From: Trueperaceae bacterium
GTDB taxonomy: Bacteria > Deinococcota > Deinococci > Deinococcales > Trueperaceae
Assembly (NCBI GenBank): GCA_003567075.1
Contig: PXAU01000159.1
Span: 1 to 13,521 of the forward strand
Direction of reading: 5' to 3'
DNA: 13,521 nt
In this document: positions 13,067-13,521 of the stretch, piece by piece
Numbering within the stretch: the first letter of the stretch is position 1
Layout: the number at the start of each line of letters is the position of its first letter
Notes under the pieces: model-generated
What the model saw: the letters and a program-made list of their open reading frames with translations, nothing else
Database searches by the model: none
Told to the model about the DNA's origin: nothing
Translations under genes and position numbers: made by a program

Positions 13067-13521
13067 CTACACCGTTCGCTCCGCGCCAGCGCCCGCGACC
13101 GCGTGCACGGCGCCGGCATGCAGTTCGCCCACCCAGCTCACGAAGGCGTCGAGACCGCGCTGGTAGGCCTGCTCGCGACGCTCGCGCTTGCCTGGACCGC
13201 CGCGCTGCTTCGGCGGCACCGGCACCAGCCCCCAGTTCGCGTTCATCGGCTGGAAGCCATCGGCCTCGGCCGTGGCCAGGAACCGCACCAGACCGCCCAG
13301 CATGCTCGCCTCGGGCGGTACCACCGGCGGCAGACCGAGGAGCCTGCGAGCGGCGTTCGTGCCGGCCAGCCAGCCCGTCGCGGACGACTCCAGGTAGCCC
13401 TCGGTGCCCGCCAGCACCCCCGCCACGAACACCTCGGGATGGTCGCGCAGGGCCAACGTCGGGTCGAGCAGTCTCGGTGCGCACAGGTAGGTGTTGCGAT
13501 GCATGACGCCGTAGCGCACGA
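13067..13521 (-). CDS. trmFO: Methylenetetrahydrofolate-tRNA-(uracil-54-C5)-methyltransferase, C-terminal part (cut by window edge)
   Basis: TrmFO makes 5-methyluridine at position 54 in the T-loop of tRNA, using methylenetetrahydrofolate and FAD. About 151 C-terminal residues are present. The family is clear from RYGVMHRNTYLCAPRLLDPT near the window edge (TrmFO: RNTYLNSPKLLDPTL). Further support comes from FVAGVLAGTEGYLESSATGWLAGTNAARR, which matches the FAD-binding GxEGYxES segment, and GFQPMNANWGLVPVP (family FQPMNxNFGL). A lysine/arginine-rich helix (KQRGGPGKRERREQAYQRGL) follows, then a tail of about 30 residues ending in AVAGAGAERTV. GidA-like proteins are the close alternative, but the FQPMN motif is specific to TrmFO. 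The stop TAG (13067-13069) leaves 13 nt before the aldolase ATG. Confidence 0.94.
   Translation of the reverse strand, partial: VRYGVMHRNTYLCAPRLLDPTLALRDHPEVFVAGVLAGTEGYLESSATGWLAGTNAARRLLGLPPVVPPEASMLGGLVRFLATAEADGFQPMNANWGLVPVPPKQRGGPGKRERREQAYQRGLDAFVSWVGELHAGAVHAVAGAGAERTV

Noticed and set aside
12031..13506. Long plus-strand frame opposite threonine aldolase and trmFO
   Set aside because: Antisense shadow with no domain. The minus strand carries all PLP-enzyme and TrmFO motifs.
1..13521. CRISPR arrays, tRNA or rRNA genes, insertion sequences, attachment sites
   Set aside because: I found no spaced repeats, no tRNA-like T-loop sequence and no transposase or terminal inverted repeats.

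Overview
The window is high-GC bacterial chromosome with 15 protein genes, two of them cut by the window ends, plus one decayed gene. I see no rRNA, tRNA, CRISPR array, insertion sequence or phage gene. The best guess for the host is a member of Deinococcota, perhaps Trueperaceae. This rests on the high GC, the comEA-comEC-holA order, a BdbC-type DsbB and, above all, TANNNT promoter elements placed 5-7 nt before start codons. That spacing is the signature of the leaderless mRNAs known from Deinococcus. The assignment is inference, not proof.

Layout from left to right. (1) 1-3870, minus strand: comEA, comEC, a small serine/threonine kinase, then holA. This is the classical late-competence DNA-uptake operon with its usual holA neighbour and a kinase inserted. 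(2) 3934-6025, minus strand: a quinone oxidoreductase of the YhdH/AcuI type, a frameshifted DUF1499 remnant, and sodA (Mn superoxide dismutase) followed by a 12-bp hairpin. (3) 6075-7770, plus strand: a DUF3105 membrane-anchored protein, a DsbA-like thioredoxin-fold oxidase and its DsbB/BdbC membrane partner, probably an extracytoplasmic disulfide-forming module. (4) 7706-10026, minus strand: a metallophosphoesterase translationally coupled to an MFS transporter whose 3' end overlaps dsbB tail to tail. (5) 10114-11124, plus strand: a three-part regulatory protein (degenerate receiver, DUF4388, roadblock-like). (6) 11105-13521, minus strand: trmFO (partial), threonine aldolase and aroE.

Two modes of translation start separate cleanly. 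Genes that begin a transcription unit mostly have a TANNNT box 5-7 nt before ATG or GTG and no Shine-Dalgarno sequence. Downstream genes use either a 4-nt GTGA stop/start overlap (comEC, the MFS gene, aroE) or a purine-rich ribosome site (dsbB, holA). sodA is the exception: its box lies about 100 nt upstream and it has a strong Shine-Dalgarno sequence. The boxes also decided several start codons here (kinase, comEA, phosphoesterase, oxidoreductase).

Most of the window is housekeeping. The parts worth a second look are the promoter pattern, the kinase without a glycine-rich loop inside the competence operon, the receiver-DUF4388-roadblock protein, the altered DUF3105 motif beside dsbA/dsbB, and the sodA leader.
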